A stretch of 22,279 bases of DNA, taken from positions 1-22,279 of the forward strand of contig LSSL01005824.1 in assembly GCA_001953115.1 (NCBI GenBank), read 5' to 3'. The first letter of the stretch is position 1, and each line of letters starts with the position of its first letter. A program made the position numbers and the translations under genes. Of this stretch, positions 19,156-22,279 are shown piece by piece. The notes beneath the pieces were generated by a model, which saw nothing but the letters and a program-made list of their open reading frames with translations, made no database searches and was not told the origin of the DNA. Source of the DNA: Smittium mucronatum (taxonomy: Eukaryota > Kickxellomycota > Harpellomycetes > Harpellales > Legeriomycetaceae).

Positions 19156-19986
19156 AAAAAATTATCCATAAATAAAATAAACATCATTCATTGGAGTTTC
19201 AAAATCTAACGATATGTCTCAATCATAAAATCAAATCTTATAAAGATTCCAAAAAACTAAATGTGAAATCGTAAAAAAGAGAAAATCAAACAATTTTTTT
19301 TTATAATTGTACACATAACTTATAAGAACTTTAATTTGAACTTCGAAAGATATTATATTTTGTGTTCTTTTATTTTTATATCACTAAAAGATTATAATGA
19401 TTATAAAGCACATTATATAATATTTACTGTTAATTTTAAATGTACATCCGTATTTCATTCTTTTCGCTATTTAAAAGAGGAAAATATTTTTTATTTTTAT
19501 AAGAACTTAAATTATAAAAGTAATCTTATAAAAATTATTTTTTCAAATACATACTACAACTTTTATTCCGAATATTGCATGACCTTATCGTTCTCCCTGA
19601 AAAATGTAAGTAATTTATAAAAAAAACTTATTCAAGCCCTAATAATTTTTATGAGTTGATGATATTCAACCAGTCATAATTTTTTTAACTAATCTTTAAA
19701 CCGATTGAAAGAAAAATATATTGATTTATTATAGAACAATACGTTAGTTTTATACAATATATTTACCACTGCGATGAAGTTTAAACGTAAAAAATGAAGC
19801 TGATAAACTAAATGGAATGAAAAACAAAATATTAAAATAGGAATTATTTTTAAAATACATCGTTTCAAACAGGTAATATGTATTTAGATATGTGTGTCCC
19901 ATATTTTCTCTTAATAAATTTTTAAAATATATAAATAAATTCAAAAAATTAATATAGATGCAAGAGAATAAATATATATTAATTGA

Positions 19987-20010
19987 CTGTTGCCTGTTGC
20001 CTGTTGCCTG
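19987..20010. repeat. CTGTTGC tandem repeat, 3.4 units
   Basis: Three exact CTGTTGC heptamers follow each other (19987-20007) plus a partial CTG. They are more GC-rich than the surrounding sequence. Confidence 0.95.
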
Positions 20011-20105
20011 CTTTTAACAATTATTTACATCTTATAAAGTCCAAATAATTTAATAGCACAATTAATTTACTTGATATTTAAAACTAAAATATTATTAAGT
20101 CTTTC

Positions 20106-20135
20106 ATAGTTTATTTTATATTTAAAATAAACTAT
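20106..20135. repeat. Perfect 12-base inverted repeat
   Basis: ATAGTTTATTTT (20106-20117) and AAAATAAACTAT (20124-20135) flank a 6-base loop. The repeat lies just beyond the end of the minus-strand MULE pseudogene. It could be a hairpin or a chance A+T palindrome. Confidence 0.8.
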
Positions 20136-20199
20136 TGGTAAAAAAATTGAATCAAAAATTAAATACATACACATTTGGATATATAAAGATAATTAATTG

Positions 20200-21690
20200 A
20201 GATTAAAACGATTTTCTATTTAAAGCAGAGTCTCTATATTTTTTATCAGGGCGTCCAAAACCATTTTTTTTACTTATTTATGTAATTTCGAAAATATTAT
20301 TTATGTTTTTTTCGACGTTAAAACAGTAAATATAAATACATTTCTTTTTTTTTGAAAATAAATAACAGGTGAAAAATGTGACCATCCAATCTTTGACAAC
20401 TGGTCTTACGAAAAGAATGGCATTTTATTTAAATAATAAAACAATATCATCGAATGTATCGAAGCTAATATTATTCAGTTTTGCTCAATCTCAAAAACCT
20501 CCAATTCAGAAACCATTTTAGTACAATATTTGAATAAATTGTACCCCGATTCTGTTTTAATGTAAAAAACCTTGTAATTAGTTTTTTTAGATATGATTGC
20601 TTCGTTGTAATTCATTTTCTTCAATTTTTTTTTGATAAAAAAATCGTAATCCACCATTATTTTAGAGGAAATTTCAATAAAATCTAATAAGTCTAAACTT
20701 TTCCACTCCGAATTTTGTTTTTTACAATTATATTGAACCTTTCTAAAGAATTATTGGTTGATGTTGCGAAATTATCGAAACCCCCATACCAATTTTAGTT
20801 CTTAGAAAAATAACCGTCTTTCATTTTCTTTAGAGCTTGACTAATAATTGAATAAATAGTTCATTTTTTCAGAAACATTTCTATTGAAATCCTAAAGAAT
20901 TTCTCATTCGGCATAAGTTGTATGCTACATATGTCATAATATACCAGTTGCATATAGGTTTTATTTCCTTTTTTAAGGATGTTTTTGATATTCTTTGATA
21001 CATGGAGCAAACAGTTTTTTCTTTTTATGTTGGTGGAAAATTGGTTTAATGCTGCTGATATCTGTGCTGCTGAATCAGCAATAAGATTATTTATCTTTCA
21101 ATCAAAACCATTATTGTTGAGCAATTTTTCAAAACATCAAATATAATAAATAAGATTCAGTATTATATTTGGATACTATAGAGATCGAGGTCGGTATAAA
21201 TGATTTATTTATATCAGTTATAACAGAATTATCACAGGGTATCATCCCTCGGCTAATTTATATGTGCTGTCTATGTTCATCACTTGAGAACACGAAAATA
21301 TTCTTATTGCTTTTTATGAGGTTATAATAACCTTTAAGTCATTGATCCTCTTAATATTGCTTGCCACAATTGCATTACCCCCTAAGGCAAAACTACCTAA
21401 ATAAATAAATAAAAATTTTATTAATTATTTTTCAGGAAATAAATATACTAAAACACCTTTCATACTCTGAAAACCCCTTTCAAACATCTCAATAGAAACT
21501 CCTTTACAACCATTTGTTTTTTTTCTTTTGTTATTTACAATTTAATACATCTTTTTTAAATCCGCATTTATTCCTTTTTTTTTAGGTTTTTTTAATCTAT
21601 AAGACTCGATCCCATCTTTTTATAAATCAAAGATCAATTTCTTTTCGATTACGGGATTTCCTTTCCCGAAGCTGGTTATTTTTTTATTGT
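20200..21690 (-). pseudogene. MULE-type transposase, FLYWCH-DDE-SWIM, copy B (broken)
   Basis: On the minus strand, FGKGNPVIEKKLIF (about 21640-21690) starts a FLYWCH-like finger that runs through YRLKKPKKKG and GCKGVS (about 21500-21600). The DDE core follows as NIDSTYKLAEG (about 21240-21275), with the first catalytic Asp kept, then SIVSKYNTESY and LIADSAAQISAALNQF (about 21045-21095), with the second Asp, then LLHVSKNIKNILKKG. ATSTNNSLERFN (about 20735-20775) holds the third acidic residue, the Glu of NSLER. The frame 20475-20657 is the following helical part. Near 20345-20390 FTCYLFSKKKKCIYIYC is an eroded SWIM finger, and the tail GFGRPDKKYRDSALNRKSF (about 20206-20262) ends the protein. 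Stops and frameshifts separate the blocks. The domain order is the same as in copy A. Confidence 0.85.
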
Positions 21691-22279
21691 TGCGATAAGT
21701 ATCGATTCTTTTATCGAAAAATATAGGGTAATTTGCAAAAATAGACAGACTTCTAAATTTAGACAGATTATATGGTTTGCAAAAAAAAAAAAACGCCCAA
21801 TAATATACGTAGGTAAATTTTAATTTAAAAGTAAAAAATAAAAACAAATCATTTCAAGGAATATGCATTTAAATTTGTTCTAACTGGTTAAGCCTGTAGA
21901 GACTAAAAAAATGAAAGAAAATCCCCTCATTTTCAGAATATAGGGGGCTTTTCATGCGCCATGATAAAAGATAAGTGCGCGAAAAAAAAGTCTTAAGTAA
22001 AATTTATACTTTTACGCGCCTTTTTTAAATAATACTATTTGTCTTTTATAACTACAAGCCTTCAAAAAATAATATAAATTTGATCCTCAATTTGAAATTT
22101 TCGAAAAGCCGATTCCGATTCCGAAACCAAGGTGATTCCGTTTCTCAATTCGAAAACTCAGAAAAGCTGATCTAGATTCCAACCACGATTACTAAACTTC
22201 AGTGAGACCGATTTAAAGTTTCATACCCCCAAATAATCTGTGTTTGATTGCGATACTATTATTGAAGGTAAAATTTAAT
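21691..22279. other. AT-rich flank without a gene
   Basis: The 21620-21847 minus frame overlaps the start of the MULE and has no separate identity. Three GCGC-containing spots lie at 21955-22020; two of them form an imperfect inverted repeat (GCGCGAAAA at about 21977 and TTTTACGCGC at about 22010). An imperfect tandem duplication of about 56 bases lies at 22086-22198. A MULE terminal repeat may be hidden here but was not identified. Confidence 0.5.
22086..22198. repeat. Imperfect tandem duplication of about 56 bases
   Basis: Both halves begin TCAATTYGAAA, continue with GAAAAGCYGAT and end with ATTCC-containing text (CGATTCCGATTCCGAAACC, compared with CTAGATTCCAACCACGATTA). The first half has an internal GATTCC doubling. 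Confidence 0.65.

Larger units (their letters stand above)
19156..20199. other. AT-rich region without a recognised gene
   Basis: Frames at 19336-19620 (plus) and 19750-19944 (minus) are Phe/Tyr/Asn/Lys/Ile-rich translations of AT-rich DNA with no family motif, so neither is called a gene. The region holds a heptamer tandem repeat and a perfect 12-base inverted repeat, both listed separately. Confidence 0.6.

Noticed and set aside
19336..19620. 94-codon plus frame rich in Tyr, Phe, Asn and Lys
   Set aside because: Composition follows the extreme A+T content; no domain, no homologous frame elsewhere in the window and no convincing start.
21975..22020. GCGC-armed inverted repeat as a MULE terminal repeat
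   Set aside because: Its arms lie close together on one side of the transposase and no partner was found beyond the other end near 20200.
1..22279. CRISPR arrays, bacterial operons, tRNA or rRNA genes
   Set aside because: No regularly spaced repeats, no cloverleaf or rRNA-like conserved text was seen, and the content is eukaryotic transposons.

Overview
The window is an AT-rich (about 70% or more A+T by eye) piece of a eukaryotic nuclear genome built almost entirely from dead transposable elements. No intact host protein gene, rRNA or tRNA could be supported. The repertoire is DIRS-type tyrosine-recombinase retrotransposons, a Ty3/Gypsy LTR retrotransposon and FLYWCH/SWIM-type MULE DNA transposons. 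Together with the strong A+T bias, this suggests an early-diverging fungus (a Mucoromycota-like lineage, or another AT-rich parasitic or symbiotic fungal lineage). The DIRS gag-like ORF recalls those I associate with mucoralean fungi, but this placement is inference from memory and is not proven by the sequence.

Layout from left to right. 1-1380: low-complexity, homopolymer-rich DNA with a cluster of CCAAT boxes and no gene. About 1385-3240: an old, shattered DIRS-like element on the minus strand, with a piece of RNase H, the segment after it and the end of the tyrosine recombinase. About 3374-4135: a better-preserved minus-strand gag-like ORF with an AT-rich leader and a hairpin. About 4295-9326: a Ty3/Gypsy element on the minus strand with two recognisable LTRs (TG...CA) and decayed gag, protease, RT, RNase H and integrase in the standard order. 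About 9900-11380: a plus-strand MULE transposase pseudogene. 11380-12850: AT-rich DNA with nothing recognised. 12850-13470: a more GC-rich island, possibly a gag remnant. 13480-14700: nothing recognised.

14703-18972: the best-preserved element, a structurally complete DIRS retrotransposon on the minus strand. It has inverted terminal repeats, an internal complementary region (ICR) just inside its 3' end that matches both outer ends, a gag-like ORF1, RT-RNase H and a tyrosine recombinase. All of its frames carry stops. 18985-19150: a short-motif repeat zone. 19987-20010: a heptamer tandem repeat. About 20200-21690: a second MULE transposase pseudogene, on the minus strand and of the same general family as the first. 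21690-22279: AT-rich flank with imperfect tandem repeats.

No element here could move by itself. DIRS copy A still shows the whole replication architecture of its class: ITRs plus an ICR that would template the joining of the two ends into a circle, followed by recombinase-mediated integration. The window is best read as a transposon graveyard with layers of different age: DIRS copy B and the Gypsy element oldest, the MULEs old, DIRS copy A younger, and the gag-like fragment at 3.4-3.9 kb youngest.
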